Assembly (NCBI GenBank): GCA_902580445.1
Contig: CACHKQ010000006.1
Location: 1-40,998, forward strand
From: an uncultured Pelagibacteraceae bacterium
GTDB taxonomy: Bacteria; Pseudomonadota; Alphaproteobacteria; Pelagibacterales; Pelagibacteraceae
DNA: 40,998 nt
Reading direction: 5' to 3'
The notes under the pieces are model-generated. The model was not told the DNA's origin. It saw only the letters and a list, made by a program, of their open reading frames with translations, and did no database searches. This document shows, in pieces, positions 18,643 to 28,051 of the stretch; position 1 is the stretch's first letter; every line of letters starts with the position of its first letter. The position numbers and the translations under genes were made by a program.

Positions 18643-19878
18643 TTATTTACATAGTTTTTGATAAATACTTAAAATTTTACTAAATTCTTCATTATCATAT
18701 AAAACTTTTGTTTTTTTAACATTTTCCATGTATCTTTCAATTACTTTTGGATTTTTAACAATATTTTCAAGGGTTTTAATTAAATTTTCGCGATGGGGCT
18801 TGCTAATAATTATACCATTAGAATCATTCTTAACTATTTCTGATCCAAAAAATTTTGTAGTTATTGGTATAACTTTTGCATCAATATATTCATATAACAC
18901 TTTGCAGTAAGTTTCAAAATACGAGGTAGTTAACCCAAAATCAGCCCAACTAAGTATGTTATGAAGATTTGAAGGATTAAAACTATCAAAAAATTCTACT
19001 GATTTAAATTTGTTTAAACAAGACTTTGAGGTCTTTTTTTTAAAACCATAAATTCTTAAGTTTATCTTATCATTATTTTTTTTTAATACTTCATAAAAAG
19101 ATTTCTCAATTATATCCCAACCTTTTCTATAACTACCACCGCCAATGAAAATAAAATTTAATTTTTTCCCGTTACTCCTTTTTTTATTTAAAGATAATTG
19201 ATTTTTTTCAACACCAAAACCAAGAACATCAAAATTAGTTTTTAAATCAAAATGTGATAAATAAAATCTAGCAAAAGAATATGTTGGGAATATTAGATGG
19301 TCAAAAAACCTATTATTTATATGTATTACACTTTTTTTTCTCACCTCTAGTTTTTTGTAATAATTTTTAGAATCGTATTTAAGATTAAACCAAAAAAACT
19401 TAGCAATTTTTCCACTTATTTTTCTTTCATTGTGGTAATGATTATTAATAAGACTATCCTCATGATTAAATGTCAATGAGCTATCGAATAAACAAATGTC
19501 TTCTAAATTTAGTACATGTTTTAAAATTGGAACTTTAAAATTTTTTAAAAAATTGAGAAAATCTGGTCTCATACCTACCCAATCCAATATATGAATAATA
19601 TCTGGTTTAAAATTTATTTTATATTTTTCAATTTCTTCAGTTTTTATAGAATAATTAAAAGCATTTTGATACCAATTGTCTAGACTTGGCCAATTATAAA
19701 ATAAAATATTATCTTTTTTAAATTCATTTAAATTATTGTCAATACGACCTGAGTAAGGACTTATTATTGCTATGTTGTGATTAGCTTTGATAGCATTATC
19801 AGCGTATTGTTTTGCAATTAAAGGAACACCAGAAACTTCATTCAAATGAGTTTGGTGCACAATGTAGATTATGTTCAT
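18643..19878 (-). CDS. GT4-like (GT-B fold) glycosyltransferase, accessory
   Basis: This 411-residue protein looks like a retaining GT-B glycosyltransferase of the group 1/GT4 type. The N-terminal half has IVHQTHLNEVSGVPLIAKQYADNAI (donor/acceptor loop near residues 6-30), then IIHILDW near 95-100. The C-terminal half has FIFIGGGSYRKGWDIIEKSF (243-261), LRIYGF, and SWADFGLTTSYFETYCKVLYE (310-330), where the Glu of the E-x7-E-like motif is about residue 322. No signal peptide or membrane span is evident, so it is probably cytosolic or peripheral. It overlaps the methyltransferase by four bases (ATGA) and precedes topA by 25 bases. Sampled lines are lower in G+C (about 20-22%) than topA (about 35%). 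Sugar and acceptor are unknown. Confidence 0.72.
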   Translation of the reverse strand: MNIIYIVHQTHLNEVSGVPLIAKQYADNAIKANHNIAIISPYSGRIDNNLNEFKKDNILFYNWPSLDNWYQNAFNYSIKTEEIEKYKINFKPDIIHILDWVGMRPDFLNFLKNFKVPILKHVLNLEDICLFDSSLTFNHEDSLINNHYHNERKISGKIAKFFWFNLKYDSKNYYKKLEVRKKSVIHINNRFFDHLIFPTYSFARFYLSHFDLKTNFDVLGFGVEKNQLSLNKKRSNGKKLNFIFIGGGSYRKGWDIIEKSFYEVLKKNNDKINLRIYGFKKKTSKSCLNKFKSVEFFDSFNPSNLHNILSWADFGLTTSYFETYCKVLYEYIDAKVIPITTKFFGSEIVKNDSNGIIISKPHRENLIKTLENIVKNPKVIERYMENVKKTKVLYDNEEFSKILSIYQKLCK

Positions 19879-20711
19879 TTATGTTTCGGTGTTAAATAAA
19901 TCCAATGCATTGTTTGAGGCCTTCCTTCGTTCATCATTAGCCACTTATCTATTTCACTAAAATTTTTTAATAAATTTATTTGAAAAGGGTTTTTTGAAGA
20001 ATATTCAATTATTTCAATATTAAAAAATTTTTTAATATTTTGCTGGAAAAGATTTATTAAATTTTTGTTAGGTTGGATAAAATCGTGATTTTCAATTAAT
20101 AAATATGAATGCATCAATCTTTTTAAAATAGTATCATTTAAAAGCTCAAACTCCTGTCCCTCAATATCAATTAAGAATAAAGTTTTTTTTAAATCATTAT
20201 CAGATATATTTTTAAAAATAATATCAAAATTAGCTTCAAAGAAAGTTTTAATCTTTCCATCTAAATTATTTTTGTTTATATTTTCTTCTAAATAATTTTT
20301 AGTTATTTTATCAATTTCAAAGGCATACCCATTCTCAAAATAACCCTTTTTGATTAAACCCAGAATGTGATACCCATCAGCAGCTCCAAAATTAACAATA
20401 TTGACTAAATTATTTTTTTTTTGTTCTTGGATAATTTTATCTTGAACTTGACTTTCATAAATACCTAATAGTTTTGAGCAATTATCTCGACTTTTCCAAT
20501 TTGTTTTACAACTCAGATACGTATCTTTATAATGACCATTTAAAATTAAATTATTTGAAATTTTCATTATTTCATTCTCAAGTTTATCGAGTTTTTCTCC
20601 CAAAAAATAATCATGTTTTTCAATTAATCTTAATTTTCTTAAAAATTTGCTTATTATTCCTTGCCAACCATAAACAGCATGAATTTCTTTTAATTTTTTT
20701 ATTTTTTTCAT
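19875..20711 (-). CDS. Probable FkbM-like SAM-dependent methyltransferase, accessory
   Basis: I recognise the fold, not the substrate. The 278-residue protein has a basic N-terminus (about 1-50, possible coiled coil or membrane-surface helix). A SAM-binding motif I-like [13 protein letters not shown] follows (residues 105-118), then [17 protein letters not shown] with an acidic residue after strand 2 (Glu132), and [14 protein letters not shown] (179-191), which resembles the D-x-E-G-x-E motif of FkbM-family methyltransferases. Relatives often O-methylate sugars in glycan clusters, which fits the adjoining glycosyltransferase. It overlaps both neighbours by four bases, so all are probably co-translated with plsY. 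It occupies the place where dprA usually starts. Confidence 0.6.
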   Translation of the reverse strand: MKKIKKLKEIHAVYGWQGIISKFLRKLRLIEKHDYFLGEKLDKLENEIMKISNNLILNGHYKDTYLSCKTNWKSRDNCSKLLGIYESQVQDKIIQEQKKNNLVNIVNFGAADGYHILGLIKKGYFENGYAFEIDKITKNYLEENINKNNLDGKIKTFFEANFDIIFKNISDNDLKKTLFLIDIEGQEFELLNDTILKRLMHSYLLIENHDFIQPNKNLINLFQQNIKKFFNIEIIEYSSKNPFQINLLKNFSEIDKWLMMNEGRPQTMHWIYLTPKHK

Positions 20712-21292
20712 TTAAAAATCTTTGGTTCTTTCTTATTTATCAACTGACGTAAATTATTTTTATGGGTGTAAATAATTAAGATTAAAGACATAGTGAAGAA
20801 TAATATAATATTTTTTTCTATAAAAAAATAATCGTAAATTAAAACAGATAGAACAGAGCACATAGAGGATAAAGATGAATATTTAAAAATAACTATTAAA
20901 ATTAACCAACTTAAAACAAAAATTATAAAATAGTCAAAAGATAAGACAAATATTATTCCAAGAAATGTAGCAACTCCTTTCCCGCCTTTAAACTTTAGCC
21001 AAATCGAATATATATGGCCCACTAAACAAAAAAAAGCTGAATAAAGATATAAATCTTGAAAAGTTTCAGTAGTGATAAAAACAGCCGCATATCCCTTAAG
21101 TGAATCAAGGAATAAAGTCAATGCTGCTAGATATTTCTTTCCCGTTCTTAATACATTGGTTGCACCAATATTTCCAGATCCAGTTTTTCTTATATCTTTT
21201 TTAAGAAATATTTTTGTTAATACTAAACCAAAAGGTATAGAACCTAAAAGATATGAGTATAAAGCTACAATTATAAAATTTACTTCCATCAA
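20708..21292 (-). CDS. plsY: Acyl-phosphate:glycerol-3-phosphate acyltransferase PlsY
   Basis: PlsY acylates glycerol 3-phosphate with acyl-phosphate, the first step of membrane phospholipid synthesis in bacteria using the PlsX/PlsY system. The 194-residue integral membrane protein has several hydrophobic segments. Its three conserved cytosolic motifs are [30 protein letters not shown] with the following LDSLKGY, and [14 protein letters not shown]. The gene overlaps the dihydroorotase homologue upstream and the methyltransferase downstream by four bases each. Gene order pyrC-plsY is common in Alphaproteobacteria. Confidence 0.94.
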   Translation of the reverse strand: MMEVNFIIVALYSYLLGSIPFGLVLTKIFLKKDIRKTGSGNIGATNVLRTGKKYLAALTLFLDSLKGYAAVFITTETFQDLYLYSAFFCLVGHIYSIWLKFKGGKGVATFLGIIFVLSFDYFIIFVLSWLILIVIFKYSSLSSMCSVLSVLIYDYFFIEKNIILFFTMSLILIIYTHKNNLRQLINKKEPKIFK

Positions 21293-22578
21293 TTCGAGTA
21301 AACAAGTTCACCGTTCAAAAAAGTCATTAAAACTTTTCCTTGAAGTTTTCTATTTTCAATTGCAGTATTTTTTGATTTAGATTTTAAATCCACAGCTTTT
21401 ACTATCCAAGGTTTTTCTAAATCTAATATACATATATCTGCGTCTGCATCTTTTTTTAAAGTACCTTTATTTATCTTAAGTATTTTTGCTGGATTGATTG
21501 TTAGGCATTTAATAATTTTATCTAATGGTAACGAATTGTTATGATATAGCTCTAAAGCAAGAGGTAACAACGTTTCTATTCCTATTGATCCTGATGCAGC
21601 TTGTGCAAATGGGAGCCTTTTACTTTCTTCATCTTCTGGCACATGATCAGATACAATAACATCTATTAAATCATTCTTTATACCCTCTATCAAAGATAAT
21701 CTGTCTTGCTCCTCTCTCAGTGGAGAAGAGAGTTTCAAAAAAGTTCTAAATTCGCCTATATCATTTTGATTTAGCGATAAATTATTAATTGATACACCCG
21801 TAGTAAACTTAACTCCATTTGACTTATTTTTTTTAATTACACTTAGAGATTTTTTTGAGGAAATTTGATTAATGTGGTATCTACAAGGATATTCACTTAA
21901 CAATGAAAGATCTCTTTCTATAATGATTTTTTCAGCTATGTAAGAAATACCTTTTAATCCTAATCTTGTTGCAACTTCACCTTCATTTATACAAGAATTT
22001 TTTGACATCTCTTGATCTTCAGCATGCTGCATAATTAATACATCTAAATCTGAGGCATAGTTCATCACCCTAGACATCAATTCTGTATTTTGAATAGTTT
22101 TATTAACGTCACTAAAACCGATTATACCTCTCGCCTTTAATAAACCGAATTCTGTCATTTGTTTGCCCTCGATATTTCTTGTAATAGAGGCACAAGGAAA
22201 TAAATTTACTTTTGCTTTATCTCTTCCTCTTCTAATTATAAAGTCAACCATCGAGACATTGTCAATAATAGGTTTGGTATTTGGCATAGTTACTATTGAG
22301 GTTACACCTCCAGCCAGAGCAGCTTGAGTAAGAGTTCTAAAGTTTTCTTTATATTCAAATCCTGGTTCTCCTACAAAAGCTTTCATATCAACAACACCAG
22401 GTATTGCTACTTTTCCTTTTAAATCAATTTTTTCTGAAAACTTAGAAGCATCAGAAATTTTTGTTTTTTTTCCTATTGATTTTATTTTTCCTTTTTCATT
22501 AATAATTATATTGCCTATCTCATCAATTTTTTGAGATGGATCTAAAATTCTAAGGTTTGTTAAAATTTTTTCTTTCAT
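21289..22578 (-). CDS. pyrC: Dihydroorotase homologue (PyrC/PyrX type) lacking the HxH metal motif
   Basis: The 429 residues are an amidohydrolase-fold protein of the type I dihydroorotase group. It has an N-terminal beta-sandwich part, [11 protein letters not shown] (55-65), [51 protein letters not shown] and a C-terminal [22 protein letters not shown] segment. Canonical enzymes have D-M-H-x-H-L-R-E-P-G; here residues 64-73 read [10 protein letters not shown], so both metal-binding histidines and the substrate Arg are replaced. Similar non-canonical copies are known next to pyrB, such as Pseudomonas PyrX, which supports ATCase assembly without catalysis. It could be that or an alphaproteobacterial variant enzyme. 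No gap separates it from pyrB. Confidence 0.85.
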   Translation of the reverse strand: MKEKILTNLRILDPSQKIDEIGNIIINEKGKIKSIGKKTKISDASKFSEKIDLKGKVAIPGVVDMKAFVGEPGFEYKENFRTLTQAALAGGVTSIVTMPNTKPIIDNVSMVDFIIRRGRDKAKVNLFPCASITRNIEGKQMTEFGLLKARGIIGFSDVNKTIQNTELMSRVMNYASDLDVLIMQHAEDQEMSKNSCINEGEVATRLGLKGISYIAEKIIIERDLSLLSEYPCRYHINQISSKKSLSVIKKNKSNGVKFTTGVSINNLSLNQNDIGEFRTFLKLSSPLREEQDRLSLIEGIKNDLIDVIVSDHVPEDEESKRLPFAQAASGSIGIETLLPLALELYHNNSLPLDKIIKCLTINPAKILKINKGTLKKDADADICILDLEKPWIVKAVDLKSKSKNTAIENRKLQGKVLMTFLNGELVYSN

Positions 22579-23523
22579 TTATTTACAATATAGTTTCAAA
22601 CATGCCATTCTGACAGCTACACCTAGTTCTACTTGTTCTTTTACTAAACTTACATTAATGTCATCAGCGAGTTTGGTATCAATTTCAACACCTCTATTCA
22701 TTGGTCCAGGATGCATAATAAGAGCATCTTTTTTTGCATATTTAAGTTTTTCTGGACTTAACCCAAAAAACTCATAGTACTCCCTCTTAGATGGTAAAAA
22801 AGATCCTTGCATTCTCTCATTTTGTAATCTCAACATCATTACGATATCACAACCATCTAACCCCTTTTTCATATCTGTAAATGCTTTTGCTCCTAATTTT
22901 TCTATTGAAACTGGCATCAAAGTTTTTGGTGAAATCACATTTACTTCTGCTCCTAACATGTTCATTAAGTAAATATTAGATCTAGCTACTCTTGAATGTA
23001 GGATATCACCACATATTGCAATTTTAAGTCCCTCAATTTTTCCTTTTCTATTAATTATAGTCAATGCATCCAAAAGAGCCTGAGTAGGATGTTCCCTTAA
23101 TCCATCACCAGCATTTATTACAGAACAATTTACTTTTTGAGATAAAAGATTTGGTGCACCAGAATCTTGATGCCTTACAACAATAATATCAGGATGCATT
23201 GCGTTGAGTGTCATAGCTGTATCTAATATAGTCTCACCTTTTTTTAATGAAGAATTTCCAACATTCATAGTCATTACATCAGCACCTAATCTTTTACCGG
23301 CTAGTTCAAATGAACTTTGAGTTCTCGTAGATGGTTCAAAAAACAAATTTATTTGGGTTTTCCCTCTAAGCAAATCAAGTTTTTTAGATGTACTTCTATT
23401 GAGCCTTATGAAATTTTTTGCTTCACTTAGGATAAGGTTTGCTTCTTTAATAGATAGGTTTTGGATACCTAACAGGTGTTTTGGGATTTTTTTAACAGCT
23501 GAAAAATTTTTTATTATAGCCAT
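22579..23523 (-). CDS. pyrB: Aspartate carbamoyltransferase catalytic subunit
   Basis: PyrB makes carbamoyl aspartate, the committed step of pyrimidine synthesis. The carbamoyl-phosphate signature [20 protein letters not shown] (STRT at 65-68) is intact, followed by [35 protein letters not shown], a LRLQNERM-type aspartate-loop segment ([14 protein letters not shown]), and [12 protein letters not shown]. The 314-residue length is standard. No pyrI regulatory gene is present, consistent with the class that associates with a dihydroorotase homologue. Probably transcribed from the promoter candidate at 23534-23562 with a very short leader. Confidence 0.96.
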   Translation of the reverse strand: MAIIKNFSAVKKIPKHLLGIQNLSIKEANLILSEAKNFIRLNRSTSKKLDLLRGKTQINLFFEPSTRTQSSFELAGKRLGADVMTMNVGNSSLKKGETILDTAMTLNAMHPDIIVVRHQDSGAPNLLSQKVNCSVINAGDGLREHPTQALLDALTIINRKGKIEGLKIAICGDILHSRVARSNIYLMNMLGAEVNVISPKTLMPVSIEKLGAKAFTDMKKGLDGCDIVMMLRLQNERMQGSFLPSKREYYEFFGLSPEKLKYAKKDALIMHPGPMNRGVEIDTKLADDINVSLVKEQVELGVAVRMACLKLYCK

Positions 23524-23533
23524 TAAAATTAAC

Positions 23534-23562
23534 TCTATAGGCCTTTCGCACTATATTAGCAA
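23534..23562 (-). promoter_or_regulatory. Candidate promoter of the pyrB-pyrC-plsY operon
   Basis: On the - strand TTGCTA (23562-23557) is followed after 17 bases by TATAGA (23539-23534), a good sigma70-like pair with optimal spacing. The predicted start near 23527 leaves only about four bases before the pyrB ATG at 23523, so the mRNA would be almost leaderless. There is no room for a pyrimidine attenuator. It lies in the 44-base gap between ruvX and pyrB, the widest gap within this - strand run. Confidence 0.5.
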
Positions 23563-23567
23563 GTTAT

Positions 23568-24023
23568 TTATCTCTTAATATAATCAATTGCACCCTGTAA
23601 TATAAAGGAGGCTGCGTTTTGGTCCAATTTTTCAACTTTTTTGGATGTATTAATGTCTAAACTACTTGATAAATTGAATGCTGCTTGGCTTGATAATCTT
23701 TCATCCCACATAACGATAGGTATCGAAATATTATTTGATAAATTTTTTGCAAAGTCTTTTGCTGATTGGGAAGATGAACCCTTTGAACCATCCATGTTTA
23801 TTGGATTACCAACAACTATTCCTTTGATGTTATTTTCTTTTATTATTTCTAAAATCTCATTAATCAAATCGATATTATTTTTTTTTTCGATTGTTTTTAA
23901 TGGCGTTGAAACCAGTTTGTTCTCATCTGATATAGCAATTCCAACCCTTTTTTTACCCGGGTCGATACCCAATAATCTAGATTTCTTTCCTATAGATTTC
24001 TTAAAATCTTCTATATCTTCCAT
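23568..24023 (-). CDS. ruvX: YqgF/RuvX-family pre-16S rRNA nuclease (putative Holliday junction resolvase)
   Basis: This RNase H-fold protein processes the 5' end of 16S rRNA in E. coli (YqgF); it was earlier thought to be a resolvase. The 151 residues carry LLGIDPGKKRVGIAISD near residues 17-33 (the catalytic Asp is Asp21), IVVGNPINMDGSKGSSSQSA, MWDERLSSQAA, and the late DQNAASFILQ helix with a second acidic residue. Length is normal. Divergent from gatC by 53 bases, an arrangement common in Alphaproteobacteria. Confidence 0.92.
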   Translation of the reverse strand: MEDIEDFKKSIGKKSRLLGIDPGKKRVGIAISDENKLVSTPLKTIEKKNNIDLINEILEIIKENNIKGIVVGNPINMDGSKGSSSQSAKDFAKNLSNNISIPIVMWDERLSSQAAFNLSSSLDINTSKKVEKLDQNAASFILQGAIDYIKR

Positions 24024-24029
24024 GAATAT

Positions 24030-24057
24030 GTTATATTTTACATCACTTTCAAAACAA
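24030..24057 (-). promoter_or_regulatory. Candidate promoter of ruvX in the ruvX / gatC divergent gap
   Basis: On the - strand TTGTTT (24057-24052), 16 bases of spacer, then TATAAC (24035-24030) form a moderate sigma70-like match. The -10 box ends six bases before the ruvX ATG, so the transcript would have almost no leader. The same 53-base gap (24024-24076) must also hold the gatC promoter, for which I see no clear hexamer pair. Confidence 0.35.
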
Positions 24058-24076
24058 ACTAAAACATAGTTTATAA

Positions 24077-24364
24077 ATGTCTATTGATAAAAGCCAAGTT
24101 AAAAAAGTTGCTAAACTCTCAAGAATTTCATTAGATGATAAAAATTTAGATTCTTTATCAAATGATCTTGCATTAATATTGAAGTTTGTTGAGCAGTTGA
24201 ATAAATTAGATACTAATAATGTAAAACCGTTAAACTCAATAGTTGATAAATCACTTGAACCACGAAAAGATCAAGTCAATGATGGTAAGATAAAAGAAGA
24301 AATACTAAAAAATTCACCTGATAAAAATGAAGATTTTTTTATTGTACCAAAAGTTGTTGAATAA
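24077..24364 (+). CDS. gatC: Asp-tRNA(Asn)/Glu-tRNA(Gln) amidotransferase subunit C
   Basis: GatC is the small belt subunit that ties GatA to GatB. The 95-residue protein shows VKKVAKLSRISLDD at the start, LILKFVEQLNKLDTNNVKPL in the middle and the ending ILKNSPDKNEDFFIVPKVVE, matching the family (AP..e...f.VP.V). First gene of gatCAB, two bases before gatA. GatCAB amidates misacylated Glu-tRNA(Gln) and/or Asp-tRNA(Asn). That normally means glnS or asnS is missing, but this cannot be judged here. Confidence 0.94.
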   Translation: MSIDKSQVKKVAKLSRISLDDKNLDSLSNDLALILKFVEQLNKLDTNNVKPLNSIVDKSLEPRKDQVNDGKIKEEILKNSPDKNEDFFIVPKVVE

Positions 24365-24366
24365 AT

Positions 24367-25827
24367 ATGTCAGATCTAAACAAAAGCACTCTTACCCAAA
24401 TTACAAATTTAATTAAAACAAAAAAAATATCTTCCTTGGAGGTAACTAAATTCTTTATTAAAAATATAGAAAAGGCAAAAAAATTAAATACCTTTATTAC
24501 AACTTGTTTCGAAAAAAGTCTTAAAGATGCTAAAAACTTTGATATTAAGAAAAATTATAATGGGTTACTTCCTGGTATTCCACTTGCAGTTAAAGATTTA
24601 TTCTGTACAAAAAATATTAAAACAACTGCAGGAAGTAAAATTCTCGAAAATTTTATACCAGCATATGAGTCTAGCGTAACAAATAATTTGTGGTTAGAGG
24701 GTGCTATAATTTTAGGAAAACTAAATTGTGATGAATTTGCAATGGGATCCTCAAATGAAACTAGCTATTTTGGTAATGTAATAAATCCAATTGGAAAAAA
24801 TTTAGTTCCTGGTGGATCATCCGGTGGTTCTGCAGGTGCTTTAGCGGCAAATTTAACACCAGCTACAATTGGTACTGATACAGGTGGTTCAATAAGACAA
24901 CCAGCATCTTTTACAGGTACAGTAGGTTTAAAACCTACATACGGATTATGTTCGCGATGGGGAATAGTCGCTTTTGCTTCATCTTTAGATCAGGCAGGCC
25001 CTATGACTAAAAATGTTGAGGATTGTGCTCTGTTACTTGAGGCTATGTCCGGGTATGACCCAAAGGACTCAACATCTATTAATAAAAAAAAAGAACAATA
25101 TTCAAAAAATTTAAACGAAAATATAAAAGGTTTAAAAATTGGAATCCCCAAAGAATATAGGATTGATAATATGCCAAAAGAAATTGATAACATTTGGAAT
25201 AAAGGAATAGATATTTTAAAAAAATCAGGAGCTACTATAGTTAATATATCTCTCCCACACACTAACTATGCATTACCAACTTATTATATAGTTGCGCCCG
25301 CAGAAGCATCTTCAAATTTAGCGAGATATGACGGAGTAAAGTATGGATACAGATCTAAAAAAGGTAAAAACCTTACAGAAATGTATGAAAATACTCGAGG
25401 CGAAGGATTTGGTAGAGAGGTAAAACGAAGAGTTCTAATTGGAACATATGTTTTATCCTCTGGTTATTACGATGCTTACTATTTAAAGGCACAAAAAGTA
25501 AGAAAATTAATTAAAAATGATTTCGATGAGAGTTTCAAAAAAATTGATGCAATCTTAACTCCTTCTACACCAAGCTCAGCATTTAAATTCGGGGAAAAAA
25601 CTAATGATCCAATCTCAATGTATTTAAATGATATATTTACAGTACCAGTTAATTTAGCAGGTATACCTGCAATTTCTATTCCTGGTGGAGTAGATAACAA
25701 AGGTTACCCAATGGGTTTACAATTAATCGCAAAAGCTTTGGATGAGCAAAAAATTTTAAATATCGCTTTAACAATGGAAAAAGCTATTAATTTTAAAAAT
25801 TCTATAAATAGATGGTGGGAAAATTAA
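24367..25827 (+). CDS. gatA: Asp-tRNA(Asn)/Glu-tRNA(Gln) amidotransferase subunit A
   Basis: GatA is the glutaminase subunit of the amidase-signature family. The catalytic Ser-cisSer-Lys triad is readable: Lys76 in PLAVKDLFC, Ser151 in [10 protein letters not shown], and Ser175 in [12 protein letters not shown]; the spacing (75 and 24) is the family's. The 486-residue length is normal. It sends ammonia through a tunnel to GatB. Its TAA overlaps the proposed gatB ATG by one base (TAATG at 25825-25829), which suggests balanced translation of the subunits. Confidence 0.96.
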   Translation: MSDLNKSTLTQITNLIKTKKISSLEVTKFFIKNIEKAKKLNTFITTCFEKSLKDAKNFDIKKNYNGLLPGIPLAVKDLFCTKNIKTTAGSKILENFIPAYESSVTNNLWLEGAIILGKLNCDEFAMGSSNETSYFGNVINPIGKNLVPGGSSGGSAGALAANLTPATIGTDTGGSIRQPASFTGTVGLKPTYGLCSRWGIVAFASSLDQAGPMTKNVEDCALLLEAMSGYDPKDSTSINKKKEQYSKNLNENIKGLKIGIPKEYRIDNMPKEIDNIWNKGIDILKKSGATIVNISLPHTNYALPTYYIVAPAEASSNLARYDGVKYGYRSKKGKNLTEMYENTRGEGFGREVKRRVLIGTYVLSSGYYDAYYLKAQKVRKLIKNDFDESFKKIDAILTPSTPSSAFKFGEKTNDPISMYLNDIFTVPVNLAGIPAISIPGGVDNKGYPMGLQLIAKALDEQKILNIALTMEKAINFKNSINRWWEN

Positions 25828-27296
25828 TGCAAAAAGACAAATTTAATTATTTTATAAAAACTGAAAAAAATAATTGGGAAGTAATTATCGGTTTAGAAGT
25901 ACATGCACAGGTAGTTTCGGAATCTAAACTATTTTCTGGTTCTTCAACCAAATTTGGTGGAAAACCAAACACACAAGTAAGTTTAGTAGACTCAGCCTTT
26001 CCAGGAATGCTTCCTGTAATAAATGAATATTGTATAGAACAAGCAGTCAAAACTGGTTTAGGATTAAATGCAAAAATCAATTTAGATTCTATATTTGATA
26101 GAAAAAATTATTTCTATGCAGATCTACCTGCTGGTTATCAAATTTCCCAATATAAAAATCCTATTGTGGGAGAAGGGGAGATAAATCTTGATATGCCATA
26201 CGGCAGTAAAAAAATTGGCATAGAAAGATTGCACTTAGAACAAGATGCTGGCAAAAGTATTCATGACTTAAGTCCTGATAATACTTATGTTGATTTAAAT
26301 AGATCAGGTGTAGCTTTAATGGAGATTGTGAGTAAGCCAGATCTTAGATCACCCGAAGAAGTAAATTCATATGTTAAAAAGCTCAGATCAATAATGCGAT
26401 ATTTGAATACATGTGATGGCAACATGCAAGAGGGATCTTTAAGAGCAGATGTTAATGTTTCTGTTCGAAAAAAAGGGGAAACTAAGTTTGGAACCAGATG
26501 TGAAATTAAAAACGTAAATTCAATAAAATTTATGGAAATGGCAATTGACTCTGAAGCAAAAAGACAAGTTGAATTATTAGAGTCAGGTAAATCAATTGAC
26601 CAAGAAACTAGGCTTTTTGATACCAAAAAAAAAGAAACCAGATCAATGAGATCAAAAGAAGAAGCTCATGATTATAGGTATTTTCCGGATCCTGATTTAC
26701 TTCCTTTAAAAATTAACAAATCTTTTGTAGAAAATTTAAAAAAGAAATTACCAGAGTTACCTGATCAAAAAAGAGATAGATACATAAAAAAATTTAATCT
26801 TTCACCTTATGAGGCTAATGTTCTTGTCTCTGAGATTGATGTTTCAAAATTTTTTGAAGAAGTAATTAAAACTGCAGATATTAAACTTGCAAAAAATTGG
26901 ATTATTGTTGAACTTTTTGCTGTTTTAAATGAAAAAAATATTGAAATAAAAGATTCACCCGTCACACCAAAGAATTTAGCCATTTTGATTAATCAAATTT
27001 CTTCTGGAAATATTTCAGGTAAGATAGCAAAAGAGGTTTTTGACATTATGATTAAAACCGGATCTTCGGCTGACAAAATTATTGAGAATAAAGGTCTTAA
27101 ACAACAAAGTAATCCTGAAGAAATTAAAAAAATTATCAAAAAAGTCTTAGACAAAAACTCTGAAAAAGTCTTAGAGTACAAGTCAGGAAAAGTTAAATTG
27201 TTTGGTTTCTTTATAGGTGAAGTAATGAAAATTTCAGCGGGAAAGGCCAATCCAAAATTAGTAAATGAAATCCTTAAAACAGAATTAAAAAAATGA
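25827..27296 (+). CDS. gatB: Asp-tRNA(Asn)/Glu-tRNA(Gln) amidotransferase subunit B
   Basis: GatB is the kinase/transamidase subunit that activates the misacylated t[16 protein letters not shown] near the start is the family signature, followed by [75 protein letters not shown] and [15 protein letters not shown], then the helical and YqeY-like tail. I choose the ATG at 25827 (489 residues). An in-frame ATG at 25812 would add five residues and a 16-base overlap, but the 25827 site gives the TAATG junction seen throughout this window. It overlaps coaX as ATGA. Confidence 0.94.
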   Translation: MQKDKFNYFIKTEKNNWEVIIGLEVHAQVVSESKLFSGSSTKFGGKPNTQVSLVDSAFPGMLPVINEYCIEQAVKTGLGLNAKINLDSIFDRKNYFYADLPAGYQISQYKNPIVGEGEINLDMPYGSKKIGIERLHLEQDAGKSIHDLSPDNTYVDLNRSGVALMEIVSKPDLRSPEEVNSYVKKLRSIMRYLNTCDGNMQEGSLRADVNVSVRKKGETKFGTRCEIKNVNSIKFMEMAIDSEAKRQVELLESGKSIDQETRLFDTKKKETRSMRSKEEAHDYRYFPDPDLLPLKINKSFVENLKKKLPELPDQKRDRYIKKFNLSPYEANVLVSEIDVSKFFEEVIKTADIKLAKNWIIVELFAVLNEKNIEIKDSPVTPKNLAILINQISSGNISGKIAKEVFDIMIKTGSSADKIIENKGLKQQSNPEEIKKIIKKVLDKNSEKVLEYKSGKVKLFGFFIGEVMKISAGKANPKLVNEILKTELKK

Positions 27297-28051
27297 ACTA
27301 TTTAGTTGGAGATATAGGCAACACCAATATTAAAATTTGTAAAATAGATAAAAAATTTAGAATAAAAAACACTTATTTATTTAACTCAAAAAGCTCAAAT
27401 TTAAAAAAAGAATTGTCTTCAAAAATTAAAAATATAAGTAAAAAAAATTTTAATAAAAATGTTCTATTTTCAAGTGTAGTTCCTCAGGTTTATAATAAAA
27501 TCAAGTTCGTTTTTAAAAAGAAAAAAATGAGAGTTTACGAAATCAAAAACTTTAATTTAAAAAAATTGATAAAATTCAATATTAAAAAATATTCTCAACT
27601 TGGTTCTGATCGAATTGCTAATTCTGTTGGTGCATACTCTAAGTTTAAAACGAACTGTATAATAATAGATTTTGGTACAGCTACAACTTTTGATATTATT
27701 AAATTCAAGGGTGTTTATGATGGTGGCGTAATAGCCCCTGGTATTAAACTTTCTATCGAAAATTTATATTCCTCAACAGCACTATTACCTCCATTTAAAT
27801 TTAAAAAATATCCAAAAAGTTATGGCAAAAATACAATGGAAGCACTGTCATCAGGTTTTTATTGGGGTTATGAAGGCTTAATAAACAATATTTTAAAAAA
27901 AATAAATAATAAAAATGGTAAAATTCCTAATTTAATATTAACTGGTGGTTACGCTAATTATTTTAAAAATCGATTAATTAGAAAAGTTAAAATTGAAAAA
28001 AATATAACAATTTTGGGGATTATAGAAATATATAAAAAATTTTTAATATGA
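27293..28051 (+). CDS. coaX: Type III pantothenate kinase
   Basis: CoaX phosphorylates pantothenate, the first step of CoA synthesis, and uses an ASKHA fold. Motifs seen are [12 protein letters not shown] at residues 4-15 (phosphate 1 loop), [13 protein letters not shown] (family G-x-D-R), [15 protein letters not shown] (phosphate 2), [15 protein letters not shown] and the [11 protein letters not shown] adenosine loop. The 252-residue length is normal. It overlaps gatB and rnj by four bases each. Together with panC elsewhere in the window it indicates the cell makes CoA from pantoate; type III kinases are not feedback-inhibited by CoA. Confidence 0.93.
   Translation: MNYLVGDIGNTNIKICKIDKKFRIKNTYLFNSKSSNLKKELSSKIKNISKKNFNKNVLFSSVVPQVYNKIKFVFKKKKMRVYEIKNFNLKKLIKFNIKKYSQLGSDRIANSVGAYSKFKTNCIIIDFGTATTFDIIKFKGVYDGGVIAPGIKLSIENLYSSTALLPPFKFKKYPKSYGKNTMEALSSGFYWGYEGLINNILKKINNKNGKIPNLILTGGYANYFKNRLIRKVKIEKNITILGIIEIYKKFLI

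Noticed and set aside
20474-20752. 92-codon open frame antisense to the methyltransferase and the plsY end
   Set aside because: It spans a coupled gene junction on the opposite strand, is Phe/Leu-rich in the way of shadow frames, and has no ribosome binding site or homology I recognise.
23641-24069. 142-codon open frame on the + strand opposite ruvX
   Set aside because: It lies entirely antisense to the well-supported ruvX, has no recognisable motif, and its hydrophobic, Ser/Phe-rich composition is what the reverse complement of a Lys-rich AT-rich gene gives.
25812-25826. Upstream in-frame ATG for gatB
   Set aside because: It would lie inside the gatA end and add five residues before the family N-terminus; the ATG at 25827 forms a TAATG junction like several others here.
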